The notes under the pieces were generated by a model. It was not told where the DNA came from. It was given only the letters and a program-made list of their open reading frames with translations, and ran no database searches. A DNA stretch of 64,000 nt from DASYXZ01 sp035308965 (lineage in GTDB: Bacteria; Acidobacteriota; Terriglobia; UBA7540): assembly GCA_035308965.1 (NCBI GenBank), contig DATGFN010000066.1, positions 1 through 64,000 on the forward strand, in the 5' to 3' direction. The position numbers and the translations under genes are program-made. Below are positions 17,191 to 25,673 of this stretch, one piece after another (the stretch's first letter is position 1; every line of letters starts with the position of its first letter).

Positions 17191-17925
17191 ATGATTTCTC
17201 CTCTAAGCCGCGGCCGAAATCAAATTATTGCGGTGGCAGGTTCTGCAATTTTGCTTGTGAGTTTCGCCAGTAGTGGGCGCGCGCAACAGAGCTCCCCCGA
17301 CATTCAGGGCATTGTCAAAGAAACCCAGCAAACAGTTCAATCGCCCGGCGCGATAACCATCGTCTGGTGGATTCCGGAGGCCTTCATTCGCGCCTCCCTT
17401 GCCACCAACGCCAGCATGACGGAGGAAAAGTCGGAAGCCTTCTTGAAGCCGTTGCGGAACTATATTCTCATCATTGTGATTGACGCCAAAGTTGGCCCTC
17501 TGGCGGGTTTCAACTATACGCCCGCCGATGACCTTGCATCCGAGGTGCGGCTCAAAGACCATGCGGGCCACCTCTACCCGCCCGTGGACGTGGCTCAAAT
17601 CAATAGTGACTCCCAAAATTTTATTGCCATTTTGAAGCCGGTCATGGCGAGCATGCTCGGACCCATGGGACAAAACATGAATTTTTTTGTTTTTCCCAGC
17701 CGGGATAAAGATGGCGCCGCGATCGCGGACGAACGCAAGGAAGGCGCATTCTTCCTGGAAGTAGGCAAGAAGGAATTTCGATGGAGACTTCCCCTCGGCT
17801 CCATCCTTCCCCGTAAGACCTGTCCAGTCTGCAAGGAAATTTTGAGCGGGGCTTACAAGTATTGCCCGTACGATGGAACCAAGCTGCCCGAATTCCAATT
17901 GACACCATCGCGGCAAAAACCCTGA
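17191..17925 (+). CDS. exported protein with C-terminal zinc ribbon
   Basis: 244 residues from the ATG at 17191 (AAGGGGG upstream). A signal peptide (about 1-31, ending GRAQQ) is followed by an unrecognised domain. Its middle part resembles a conserved exported-protein pattern (VWWIPEAFIRASL, then NYILIIVIDAKVGPLAGF). A C-terminal zinc ribbon CPVCKEIL...YKYCPYDG lies at ~214-235. Zinc ribbons are uncommon on exported proteins. No function assigned. The gene is monocistronic and is followed by the hairpin at 17980-18023. Confidence 0.6.
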   Translation: MISPLSRGRNQIIAVAGSAILLVSFASSGRAQQSSPDIQGIVKETQQTVQSPGAITIVWWIPEAFIRASLATNASMTEEKSEAFLKPLRNYILIIVIDAKVGPLAGFNYTPADDLASEVRLKDHAGHLYPPVDVAQINSDSQNFIAILKPVMASMLGPMGQNMNFFVFPSRDKDGAAIADERKEGAFFLEVGKKEFRWRLPLGSILPRKTCPVCKEILSGAYKYCPYDGTKLPEFQLTPSRQKP

Positions 17926-17979
17926 GCGTGGATTCCAAGGATTGACTTGACCAAAGAATTCCGAGGCCAAAGAAAAGAT

Positions 17980-18023
17980 CACCACAGAGGTCACAGAGGA
18001 TCATCTCTGGTACCTCTGTGGTG
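17980..18023. terminator. strong hairpin / ACCACAGAGG repeat
   Basis: Arms CACCACAGAGGT (17980-17991) and ACCTCTGTGGTG (18012-18023) are perfectly complementary, and an inner CAGAG/CTCTG pair extends the stem. It lies 55 bases after the upstream gene's stop and before the TetR promoter. It has no T-run. ACCACAGAGG-type sequence also recurs as an intergenic repeat in environmental genomes. Confidence 0.5.
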
Positions 18024-18070
18024 AAAGACCCCGAAGCAATGGATTTCCTTCGCATCGGCAAAAAAAGGTC

Positions 18071-18106
18071 TTGACAAACTCCGGTGTTAGTTGAATATTC
18101 AACTAA
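18071..18106 (+). promoter_or_regulatory. promoter and TetR operator
   Basis: TTGACA at 18071-18076 is a full -35 match. Seventeen bases on, AATATT (18094-18099) can serve as a -10. The perfect 20-base palindrome TTAGTTGAATATTCAACTAA (18087-18106) covers the -10 and ends one base before the ATG. A TetR dimer bound there would block RNA polymerase, so autorepression is likely. Confidence 0.65.
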
Positions 18107-18107
18107 T

Positions 18108-18743
18108 ATGCCGAGGGCGGAAACAAAGACACGTGACAGGCTTGTCCAGTCTGGGCTATATCTGTTTTGGCTACAGGGATATACGGCCACGGGTATGACC
18201 CAAATCCTTGAACGCGCCAAGGCAAATGCAGGAAGTTTTTATTACTTCTTTAAGACCAAAGAAGAGCTGCTGCTTGCGGTGCTCGATCTCTACGTTCAAT
18301 CGCTCCAGCCTATCGTGGTGCAACCCGTCCTGAGTCAAATCCAGGATCCCCTTGAGCGGGTGTTCGGTATTTTGGATTTCTACCGGCGAAACTTGCTCGC
18401 CACCGGCTGCACTTATGGCTGCCCCATCGGAAGGCTGGCGCTGGAAATTCCGGAGGAGCAAACGCGAATCCATAAGCGGCTGGCCGACAACTTTGACGGC
18501 TGGACGGCAGCAGTGGAAAAGTGTTTGCAGGACTCGATCGGCCGCTTGCCCGCGGGCACCAACCTGAAAACGCTCTCCCAGTTTGTGCTCACGGTGATGG
18601 AGGGCGGCGTGATGCAGGCGCGGGCGCACCGGTCCATCGAGCCGTTCGATGCATCGGTGCAGCACCTTCGCGAATATTTTAAGTTGCTCCAATTGCAGCA
18701 CCGACGCACAGAAGATTTGAAATTGCCGGAGACGCAGAGCTGA
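18108..18743 (+). CDS. TetR-family regulator
   Basis: 211 residues. The N-terminal TetR helix-turn-helix (~5-50) has GYTATGMTQILERAKANAGSFYYFFKTKEELL. The C-terminal ligand domain carries GCTYGCPIGRLALE, typical of the YcdC/AcrR-like subgroup that responds to small hydrophobic or electrophilic compounds. The start at 18108 immediately follows a palindromic operator, and no Shine-Dalgarno is visible, so the mRNA may be nearly leaderless. The next gene (18774) follows by 30 bases on the same strand and could be cotranscribed. Confidence 0.88.
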   Translation: MPRAETKTRDRLVQSGLYLFWLQGYTATGMTQILERAKANAGSFYYFFKTKEELLLAVLDLYVQSLQPIVVQPVLSQIQDPLERVFGILDFYRRNLLATGCTYGCPIGRLALEIPEEQTRIHKRLADNFDGWTAAVEKCLQDSIGRLPAGTNLKTLSQFVLTVMEGGVMQARAHRSIEPFDASVQHLREYFKLLQLQHRRTEDLKLPETQS

Positions 18744-18773
18744 TTCGCGTTCCGGAATCACCGAGGAGGCACA

Positions 18774-19307
18774 ATGAAGAAAGCAGTTTTAGTTTTCGCT
18801 TTGATGGTGGCGCCGTTGCTGGCGGCGTGGGGGCAGGAGGCTGCCACACGCCCGGCCCCACCCAAGCCCATCGCGGCGCTTGGCTGGCTGGTGGGCGGCG
18901 TATGGACCGCGGACGGAACTAAGATAGCGCCCGGAATGTTGCGCATTGAAACTCGTTATCAATGGTCGGACAATAATGCGTATATCCGCTTCACCACTCA
19001 TTTCGTTCATGACAAGGGTACGCTTCGGAACTACGACGGCAGTTTTTTCTGGGACCCTGAGCGGGCATCACTGGGCATGTGGTATATGGACGCGCACAAT
19101 TCAATTACCCAGGGACCGGTGCAAATGGACGGCGACGTCATGCAAATGACTTTCCGGGCTTATGACTTCGATGGAAAAATGGCGGACCTCCGGGTGAAGG
19201 TAACTCGAAAAACCAACGACGACTACAACTGGCTGCTGGAAGAAAAACAACCCGACGGATGGAAACAGCTTGCCACGCTCGAATATCTTCGGGTAGCAGG
19301 TTCGTAG
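18774..19307 (+). CDS. exported hypothetical protein
   Basis: 177 residues with a clear signal peptide (about 1-20, ending LAAWGQE) and a strong RBS (GAGGAGG). The mature part is a beta-rich single domain with motifs such as LGWLVGGVWTADG, IRFTTHFVHDKG and LGMWYMDAHNS. This resembles the lipocalin-like DUF1579-type folds, but the match is loose. It probably sits in the periplasm. It shares a transcript with the TetR gene, so it may be part of that regulator's response. Confidence 0.6.
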   Translation: MKKAVLVFALMVAPLLAAWGQEAATRPAPPKPIAALGWLVGGVWTADGTKIAPGMLRIETRYQWSDNNAYIRFTTHFVHDKGTLRNYDGSFFWDPERASLGMWYMDAHNSITQGPVQMDGDVMQMTFRAYDFDGKMADLRVKVTRKTNDDYNWLLEEKQPDGWKQLATLEYLRVAGS

Positions 19308-19393
19308 CTAAGACGACGCGCCGAGGATCGGGAGCACGCCAGCACATGCCCCCCCACCTAACCGTCGAATGGCGTTCCCCGCCCGGACGCGGG

Positions 19394-19939
19394 TTAGTGG
19401 GCTGCCGCCGGAGGGACGGTTGTGGTGCCTGACTGCCGCTCTTCTTCGGTGGCTTTATCCGGCACCTTCCCGGCCACTGCGCGCAAGTAATTAATTACAT
19501 CCCATTTATGATTTACCTGCATCCGGTCGGTTTGGCCCGGCATGGTTTCAGATCCCGTGGTGATGATGGCAAACAGTTCTCCGTCCGTCCTTTTCTTCAA
19601 GGTTTCGGGCTTGGTAAGGTCGGGTGGAGCGGCTTTGATTTCCGCCAAAAAGTCGGGATCGCCCCTGCCGTCGGCGTCCTTGCCATGGCACATCGCGCAT
19701 TGCGTGGAGAATATTTTCTTGCCATTGCCCACGGAGAAATCCGTAAAACGAACCGGATTCTTCTTCGCCGCCTGTTCCGCCGTGATGTTGTAAGTGTGGG
19801 GAATTTGCGCGGCCGGCGCGCCGGCTGTCTGATCTGCGCCCGCTGGTTTGTCCTTCGGCTGCTTTGCCTCCTGGCCCCATAAAATGCCCACGGTCACGAA
19901 CAGCAAACAAACTCCGAGCCAAATCATCAGCTTCTTCAT
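19394..19939 (-). CDS. c-type cytochrome, class I
   Basis: 181 residues with a signal peptide (about 1-22), a Pro/Ala-rich linker and one cytochrome c domain (~60-155). The haem site is CAMCH, and the sixth ligand is probably the Met in GSETMPGQ. It should be a periplasmic electron carrier. It is a clear paralogue of the protein at 21754: both share NPVRFT, the Cxx CHG(K/V)(D/N)ADG region, LKKRTDGELF/LSKRTDGELF and W-DV-NYLRA. The start has GGAGGTGG. Confidence 0.88.
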   Translation of the reverse strand: MKKLMIWLGVCLLFVTVGILWGQEAKQPKDKPAGADQTAGAPAAQIPHTYNITAEQAAKKNPVRFTDFSVGNGKKIFSTQCAMCHGKDADGRGDPDFLAEIKAAPPDLTKPETLKKRTDGELFAIITTGSETMPGQTDRMQVNHKWDVINYLRAVAGKVPDKATEEERQSGTTTVPPAAAH

Positions 19940-20080
19940 GGCCCACCTCCCTGTACTCTTTTCGGCCGGATCACCGGGCGCCGCCTGCTGAACACATCGA
20001 TTGCTTCAACCCGCCCAATCACCCTTTAGTCCTTCGTAAGGGGGTCCATCGCATTCAAGCGACCGCAGGCCCACTTCTTA

Positions 20081-21010
20081 TTAATTCAGCCTCTCACCAC
20101 CTGCTTGGAACGAAGCTTCGCGGATGGTCAGCACGGGACACGCCGCCTCCGTCACCACCCGGTAGGCAAGGTTTCCCATCCTGTGAGTGGAGAGCGCGGA
20201 AGCTCTCTTCACGCCTAACACAATCAAGTCCGATTTCAGCTCGCTCGCTGTTTTTAATATCATATCAGCCGGATCACCGGCGGCCACGTGGCAATCCACC
20301 TTGCACCAGGGCTTCACTTCGGGAGGAATCTGCGCCTCCATTCGATCGTAACAATTCTTCGCCAGTCGCCACTCGGGTCCCTGGGCGGGATTGTTCATCA
20401 CGTGCATTACCGTAAGCCGCGCCTCGTATTCCAGGGCAAACGAGAGGGCGTAATTTGTCGCTGGGGCCGATTCTTCCGCAAGGCTTGTGGCGTAAAGCAC
20501 CTGGTGAAGGGAGAATTTCTCGCGAGGCTGGGAGGAAACCCGGGGGCCTACGGTCAGCACCGGACAAGCCGAGGTCCGGAATATCTCTTCCGCTACTGAA
20601 CCAAGGAAGAAGCGTCTGAAGCCAAGGCGTCCGTGCGTTCCCGTAATCACCAGGTCGATGTCATGTTGCTTGATGAATTTGTCGAGCACCAGTGCAATCT
20701 CGCCGTGTCCGAGCAAGGTTTTGTGTTCGATGCCCTTGAGCAGCTCGCACTCCGCCAGCCCGGCCAATTCACGGTGCGCGCCCTGAACCAACTCGTCCAT
20801 AAATGCAACCGCTTCCCCGGAAATAAGCGGGTAGGGATTCGGCTGCACGGCGTGGCCCAGGAAGACCGTTGCCCCGTAACGTCGCGCCACCACCGACGCG
20901 TAGGGGAGGGCAGCCAACGAAGACGGAGAGAAGTCGGTTGTAAACAAAATGTTTTTGAGATTGATCAACTTCAATGACGGCGCTTTTTCGAGCAGTGCGG
21001 GCTGGCTCAT
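20081..21010 (-). CDS. tandem universal stress protein
   Basis: 309 residues made of two UspA domains (~16-155 and ~165-298). The first keeps the ATP-binding pattern G-2x-G-9x-GS in GTHGRLGFRRFFLGS (~123-137). The second has GVKRASALSTHRMGN, lacking the second Gly of the pattern, so it probably does not bind ATP in the usual way. Universal stress proteins act in the cytoplasm during starvation and oxygen or redox stress. A perfect CRP/FNR-type site lies 73-90 bases upstream. The RBS GGGAGGTG is strong. Confidence 0.9.
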   Translation of the reverse strand: MSQPALLEKAPSLKLINLKNILFTTDFSPSSLAALPYASVVARRYGATVFLGHAVQPNPYPLISGEAVAFMDELVQGAHRELAGLAECELLKGIEHKTLLGHGEIALVLDKFIKQHDIDLVITGTHGRLGFRRFFLGSVAEEIFRTSACPVLTVGPRVSSQPREKFSLHQVLYATSLAEESAPATNYALSFALEYEARLTVMHVMNNPAQGPEWRLAKNCYDRMEAQIPPEVKPWCKVDCHVAAGDPADMILKTASELKSDLIVLGVKRASALSTHRMGNLAYRVVTEAACPVLTIREASFQAGGERLN

Positions 21011-21082
21011 GATTCACCTCCCAATTCACTTTCCGCCCTGGATGGGCTACGCGTTCAGGCTAGCTCCCAGCCCCAAATAAAG

Positions 21083-21100
21083 CTGTGACCGTCGTCACAG
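21083..21100. promoter_or_regulatory. CRP/FNR-family binding site
   Basis: CTGTGACCGTCGTCACAG is a perfect palindrome with seven-base arms and matches the CRP consensus TGTGA-N6-TCACA exactly. It lies upstream of the minus-strand UspA gene. This is a sequence match only; no CRP-family gene is present in the window. Confidence 0.6.
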
Positions 21101-21198
21101 GAAGGTGCCGTCACTTTCACTGTGATTTCTGACTGGGGGAAATTAAACGCCGGGGACTTCAGCGCGCGTTTTCAAGAGGGCATCGGTGCGGGCCCTGC

Positions 21199-21237
21199 AA
21201 AAAAAACTCGCCTGCACGCTCGTCACGTGCAGGCGAG
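21199..21237 (-). terminator. rho-independent terminator
   Basis: Perfect 12-base arms CTCGCCTGCACG (21207-21218) and CGTGCAGGCGAG (21226-21237) enclose a seven-base loop. Read on the minus strand, the hairpin is followed directly by eight T. It is a textbook intrinsic terminator lying six bases beyond the stop of the Hsp20-like remnant, which implies that an expressed minus-strand gene once ended here. Confidence 0.85.
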
Positions 21238-21242
21238 GCAGA

Positions 21243-21407
21243 TCAAGGAGGTTCATGCTCAAACGCCGGGTTGGTGAATGCTCCCGGTCTTATGGGAAAA
21301 CTCAAGCCGCCTTGGTTTTCGATCCGGCCTTTCCTGGGGATGTGCGCCTTCAGCAGATTGATTTCCAGCACGCCATGGTTCAGTTTCTCCTTTGTTCAAT
21401 CCGCTTT
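21243..21407 (-). pseudogene. Hsp20-like C-terminal remnant
   Basis: The minus-strand frame reads GAKKAD, an in-frame TGA, then TKEKLNHGVLEINLLKAHIP and RKGRIENQ before a stop at 21243. The spacing ADxxK..(N)GVLEI.LpKa.....RRIE is the C-terminal strand and I-x-I tail of Hsp20/alpha-crystallin chaperones. The rest of the domain is missing upstream, and the frame lacks a good start. A GTG at 21371 would give 42 residues. The terminator just after it looks intact. The family call rests on about 25 residues, so it is tentative. Confidence 0.4.
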
Positions 21408-21578
21408 TTTTGCTCCTCTTTGCAAACTTAGGTCGGTACATGGACGGCGACGGTTTGGAATGAAGGCCCCCAGCATTTATTTCTTATAAGCCGGCCGCGT
21501 CGCCGCGCTGCAATTTACGCCCGCCCCGGGGGCCTTTTCTTGTTGGGCGCATTATTCGTGTTCGGTGATGATGTTTCA

Positions 21579-21594
21579 GTGACCCGAATCACGT
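21579..21594. promoter_or_regulatory. second CRP/FNR-like site
   Basis: AGTGACCCGAATCACG keeps the GTGA-N6-TCAC core. It lies about 160 bases upstream of the cytochrome c gene at 21754. Confidence 0.35.
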
Positions 21595-21753
21595 GCATTT
21601 GTGACAGTCGATGGAGGCGCTCCGGGCTTACCCTTTGGCTGCAAACTGGGAAGATTTGGCGATCCAGACGCGCGGGTGTGACCGGCGGCACAGACCCGGG
21701 CGCCCGATGGGCCGAAATTAGGATGGGAAAGAAGCGATTGATTGAGGTGGCCC

Positions 21754-22275
21754 ATGAAATTGAAAATTCTGCGGACACTCTTGATGCTGCCCCTTGGGAT
21801 GGGAAGTTTATGGGCGCAGGCCCGCCACCCTTCGGACCAGAAAACCCCGGCACCTTCCGGCCTCCCTGCCCAAGGACTGGGGGAGCACTACAAACCCAAT
21901 GTTCCGCCGCAAGAGAGGGCGCGCAAAAATCCGGTTCGCTTTACCGAATTGCCCGTGGACCGGGGTAAGCGACTCTTTCAAACTCAGTGCGTACTTTGCC
22001 ACGGAGTGAACGCGGATGGGAAAGGAGATTTTGTAGGAGTCTACGGTGTTCATCCGCCCGACTTCACCCGCTCCGGCGTTCTGAGCAAGCGAACCGACGG
22101 CGAATTGTTCTACATCATCGGCGCCGGCACGGAGAAAATGCCCGGCAAGCATACGCAATTGACTGAACAACAAAGGTGGGACGTGGTGAATTACCTTCGC
22201 GCCCTCGAAGGTAAAATCCCCGCCCCGCGCTACCGTGCCACAGGCCGCAGGCCCCGATCCGATTTACCGCGATGA
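21754..22275 (+). CDS. c-type cytochrome, class I (paralogue)
   Basis: 173 residues from the ATG at 21754 (GAGGTGG upstream). A signal peptide (about 1-22, ending SLWAQA) and a Pro-rich linker are followed by one cytochrome c domain with haem site CVLCHG and likely Met ligand in GTEKMPGK. It is clearly related to the cytochrome at 19394 but on the opposite strand. Its last 12 bases overlap the end of the convergent Asp-box gene. Confidence 0.88.
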   Translation: MKLKILRTLLMLPLGMGSLWAQARHPSDQKTPAPSGLPAQGLGEHYKPNVPPQERARKNPVRFTELPVDRGKRLFQTQCVLCHGVNADGKGDFVGVYGVHPPDFTRSGVLSKRTDGELFYIIGAGTEKMPGKHTQLTEQQRWDVVNYLRALEGKIPAPRYRATGRRPRSDLPR

Positions 22276-24999
22276 GCAGCTCTGGTTACCCATCAGGATG
22301 TACTTGCCCGAGCTCGTGGAATCAATGGTCTCCAGCAGGCCTCCGGTTGCGGGCGTTCCCGCCTCGGTTTGAGTCAATCCATTGATGTTCACAAGCTGGT
22401 TACCGGGAAGAAGCCCGCCCACTTTGCTGTCAGAAATGACGATCTCAATGGTGCCGTCGGGAGACCAATTACCCGAATCGGCAGTTCCATCGGTAACGAA
22501 CTGTTTGCCACCAGTCGCCGAAACCGCAATGTGGCCATACGTGAACGCCGGAGCCGCTCCAATCCCTTCGGTATTCATGTCCACGAAATACTGTGTTCCG
22601 CTGGGCGCCGTGAACAATATGTTCCACTGGGAATTAGGCTGGGGCGTCGGAGTGGAATTCAACTCCTGGACTTTCATCGTGAAATAAAGCTGGTTTGGAG
22701 TTGCGGCGCTGACAAAAGGTTCGGCGATGGAGATGGAAAGAATGTTGAGCTGGTTGTTTGCCGGAGCGCCTGTCTGTGCGCCCGAGGAGTGCGTGACCAC
22801 CGTAAGACCAGGAAGGGTGCAAGCAGATTGCGGTGGCGGTCCGGGCACGCTTTCCACTTGGCCGCAGTGAGGACCCTCACCCATGCTGTTTACCGCCGTC
22901 ACGTAATAAAAATACGGCTCGCCATTTTGGGCGGCCTTGGAGGTGTCGAAAAAGGCCGTCTTGGCTGATTTAATTTTCTTGAGGAGAACTTCGTTGTTCG
23001 CCTGGCAGCAGACCTGACTACGATACACATTATATTGGGTTATCGTGGATCCGCCGTTGTCGGGGGCCTGCCAGGTGAGCAGCGTGCCTCCCGCCATCTG
23101 AAGGGCGGAAACGAGCAACGGCGCGCCGGGGAGCGCCGGTTCAACCGGGTCGAAAGCAGCGAACAAGCGCGGGCCACCCGATTGCCTTACGATGGTACCC
23201 AGCGCGCTGCGCGAAGCACTGGGGGGCGAGCTGGCGTCACAACTACCAGCGACGCAACCATCCGCGAAGGCGCCCACCGCTCTCCCTTGCGAGTCAATCG
23301 AGAGGTCCATAAAGTCCAGCATGTTGCGATCGGCGCCGCCCGCTGCGTTACTGGTACACCCCGTTGTTCCCAAGTTGCAGATGGAGCCCACCTGAACCGG
23401 GTCGGTGGGTGTGGCATCAACTGTCGCGTAGCTCTTTCCTCCATCCAGCGTGGTGGCGATGTAGAGGTGCCAGATGCCTTTGAAATTGGCCGGGTCCTGA
23501 TAGTTGCCGCCCGTCGGTGTGCCCAAGAACATAAATGAGGCGCGACCAGGATCCCCGGCAGCCACTTCAGAGAAGGTGGAGTTTTGGATTCCAAATGGAG
23601 CGCCGGCATCCACGGAAGGCGCCCAGGTCACTCCGCGATCGTGTGAAGTCGCAACCTTGGGATGGCCGCTGCCGTCCTGATATCCAAAATAAATGGTGCC
23701 GTCGGTGGCGATTCCCAGCGAGGGATCAGTGAGGCCGATGGCCGCAGTGCTGTCTGGAATTGGGCGCACGGACCATGTGAGACCATTGTCAGTGGAAACG
23801 ACCACGGCCTGACTGGCGCCGCACTGCTTGTTGGGAACGTACACGGTGCCGTCAGGCGCAACTTTTAAATGCCCGTGAATTCCTCCACATTGGGTCAGGT
23901 TGTAAATCGGGACGCCCGGGCCGAAAGTCACGCCGCCATCGTCGCTGCGCGCGCAAAAAGCAGTCTCTTCTTCCTGCGAACAGTAATAAACAGCGTTGGG
24001 GTAGAGCGGATGGGGCGGGGGCGGTGGTGTGGAGTTGGGATTATAGGGGCCCGCACCAACAGTTTGGTGATCCACTCCCGCCGGCTGCCCGCCACCCTGC
24101 GATTGCACCCAACTGTCGCCATCGTTGTCGGAATCTGCCATCACACTTCCTGCCGGCCCCGCCAACTGCGACTGGAATACTCTGCCCGGCGAGGGCTGCG
24201 ACCCAAAGTGATCACAGAACCCAATCGGATCCAGTGACCCGGGATCGGTTTCCGCGGGCGTGGTGACGTCGGTCCAAGTCGGTGTCGCCGGTGAAGAGCA
24301 ATCGTCCACGTCCACGCGGTATTCGTGGAAATTGGAAGTAAAAAATATGGCGCCGCCGGAATTCACCGTGCCATATTTCAGGCCAGAAACATTTGGATTC
24401 CAATCCACCCCAATCGAGGGCTCGCCTGACGTGGCCGCGCCTCCCGCGCTGGACGGAGCCGGATAGATTTGATATCGCGGCGTGGGGCCGGTTGCGGGCG
24501 GAGGATTGGTTGGGATGTTTTCCAGCGAGACGGTTCCCACGAAGGTGTCCCCAAAAGGAGTAAAGGGATCAAGCACAATGGTGTAAGTCCCGGAGACAGC
24601 GGGAATCAATACGACCGCGGGATCGACGCCGCTGGGATTCGATGCAATCACATTGTTGGCTGAGTTCGCGTAAGGGCCCGAGTATACAAAAAGGTCGTAG
24701 TCCGCCGCGGTTACCGGCGACCAACTGATGGTGATTCTAATTTGCTTCGTGCTCGAGTCTCCCGCCGCCACATTCACATTCAGCGTGAACATGTCGCACT
24801 GCTCGGCGGGAATCGTCGGGTCACAAGTGGGATAGCCGTTACCGTTCGCCTGGTCTGTCGCGTTGGGGACAGCATACGGACCTCCCGTGTAGATGACTTT
24901 GGGATTCGCGTCCGTCAGCGTGCCGCTCGTCGGTGTTGAGGCGAATGCGGGGGCGCAAATGCATGCCAGAAAGAGCACAGGAACCAATGACCTCTTCAT
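22264..24999 (-). CDS. large secreted Asp-box/FnIII protein
   Basis: 911 residues with a signal peptide (1-20, CAPAFA). The N-terminal beta domain (~25-165) resembles a pre-peptidase-type beta-sandwich. A sialidase-like propeller region follows with Asp-box motifs SDDGGVTF (~352), STDNGLTW (~403), SHDRGVTW (~453) and TLDGGKSY (~516). Next is a fibronectin type III domain (~622-715, with TWQAPDNGGSTITQYNVYRS) and a C-terminal beta domain. Asp-box propellers include sialidases and many non-enzymatic proteins; no catalytic set is evident, so no reaction is claimed. It is probably extracellular. RBS AAAAGGAG. Confidence 0.75.
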   Translation of the reverse strand: MKRSLVPVLFLACICAPAFASTPTSGTLTDANPKVIYTGGPYAVPNATDQANGNGYPTCDPTIPAEQCDMFTLNVNVAAGDSSTKQIRITISWSPVTAADYDLFVYSGPYANSANNVIASNPSGVDPAVVLIPAVSGTYTIVLDPFTPFGDTFVGTVSLENIPTNPPPATGPTPRYQIYPAPSSAGGAATSGEPSIGVDWNPNVSGLKYGTVNSGGAIFFTSNFHEYRVDVDDCSSPATPTWTDVTTPAETDPGSLDPIGFCDHFGSQPSPGRVFQSQLAGPAGSVMADSDNDGDSWVQSQGGGQPAGVDHQTVGAGPYNPNSTPPPPPHPLYPNAVYYCSQEEETAFCARSDDGGVTFGPGVPIYNLTQCGGIHGHLKVAPDGTVYVPNKQCGASQAVVVSTDNGLTWSVRPIPDSTAAIGLTDPSLGIATDGTIYFGYQDGSGHPKVATSHDRGVTWAPSVDAGAPFGIQNSTFSEVAAGDPGRASFMFLGTPTGGNYQDPANFKGIWHLYIATTLDGGKSYATVDATPTDPVQVGSICNLGTTGCTSNAAGGADRNMLDFMDLSIDSQGRAVGAFADGCVAGSCDASSPPSASRSALGTIVRQSGGPRLFAAFDPVEPALPGAPLLVSALQMAGGTLLTWQAPDNGGSTITQYNVYRSQVCCQANNEVLLKKIKSAKTAFFDTSKAAQNGEPYFYYVTAVNSMGEGPHCGQVESVPGPPPQSACTLPGLTVVTHSSGAQTGAPANNQLNILSISIAEPFVSAATPNQLYFTMKVQELNSTPTPQPNSQWNILFTAPSGTQYFVDMNTEGIGAAPAFTYGHIAVSATGGKQFVTDGTADSGNWSPDGTIEIVISDSKVGGLLPGNQLVNINGLTQTEAGTPATGGLLETIDSTSSGKYILMGNQSCSSR

Positions 25000-25673
25000 A
25001 ACCGGTTCTCCTTTTGAACTGAATAATCCTTGCAGCCCACGCGGGGGCGATGGAGCGAGGGTAGATCACAATTCCTTCCGCCTCTCTTGAACTGAACGAC
25101 CCGCAATCCCAATGAAACCGGAGCAGCGAAAGGGGTAAGCATTCTCACGCGGCTCTCCTGCCGCCATTCGACAACGTGGGTAGATTTCGTTCGTTCCGGC
25201 CACAAGTTAGTCACGTCCGAACCACCATCAGGAATGGCCGCCGCCGGCTCCATGCCGCCCCTTGGGACCGCGGCTTTGACGGCATCCTGACTTCCCTATA
25301 AATCTGACAAACCGCCGACATTGCAAACCTCTGTCCAAACTCGCATCATTGTGAGCGAGCCTGAAGACCTTTATTATCTAGAGGAATAATGCCTGCCAAG
25401 GACCAGCGGGAGGTCAAATACAGGGAAAAAACTACGCACGCCGGGTAATTTGTGACCCTTCTATCGCTTGTCAGGGAAGGCCTCGGCCAGGGTGGAGCAC
25501 GCTGGCAGCCCCGCGCTACAGTCATGGTTCGAAAGCGACCACAGCAGGGAAGGGGTTAGTGGGTCAGTTTGAGTCGTAGCGGCGAGTTTACCTCGCCACG
25601 TGGCGGCGTAAAGCCGCCTCTACGTCAAACTGACCCACTACCGGGAAGGTGAGAGTCTTGCATTCCACCGGGC
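25000..25673. other. intergenic region with inverted-repeat element
   Basis: A 674-base gap between divergent genes. The segment 25000-25130 contains two related stretches around TTGAACTGAA (25014 and 25089), perhaps a local duplication. An 84-base inverted-repeat element lies at 25557-25640. No gene is supported. Confidence 0.4.
25557..25640. repeat. 84 bp MITE-like palindromic element
   Basis: Perfect 16-base terminal inverted repeats TAGTGGGTCAGTTTGA (25557-25572) and its complement (25625-25640) enclose GC-rich inner palindromes. A 31-base inner part (25592-25622) recurs inverted at 32228-32258 with two differences. No transposase is encoded, so it resembles a non-autonomous element or a structured intergenic repeat. 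Confidence 0.65.

Larger units (their letters stand above)
21011..21753. other. intergenic region: CRP-like sites, terminator, Hsp20 remnant
   Basis: A 743-base stretch without a full-length gene. It holds a perfect TGTGA-N6-TCACA palindrome, a complete minus-strand rho-independent terminator, a short Hsp20-like coding remnant, and a second CRP-like site near the cytochrome gene. Confidence 0.5.

Noticed and set aside
22369..22968. A 199-codon plus-strand frame
   Set aside because: It is antisense to the large Asp-box protein and has no domain or RBS.
25000..25253. Related TTGAACTGAA stretches resembling a direct repeat
   Set aside because: The similarity is short and degrades quickly, so I could not show a true repeat or a CRISPR-like array.
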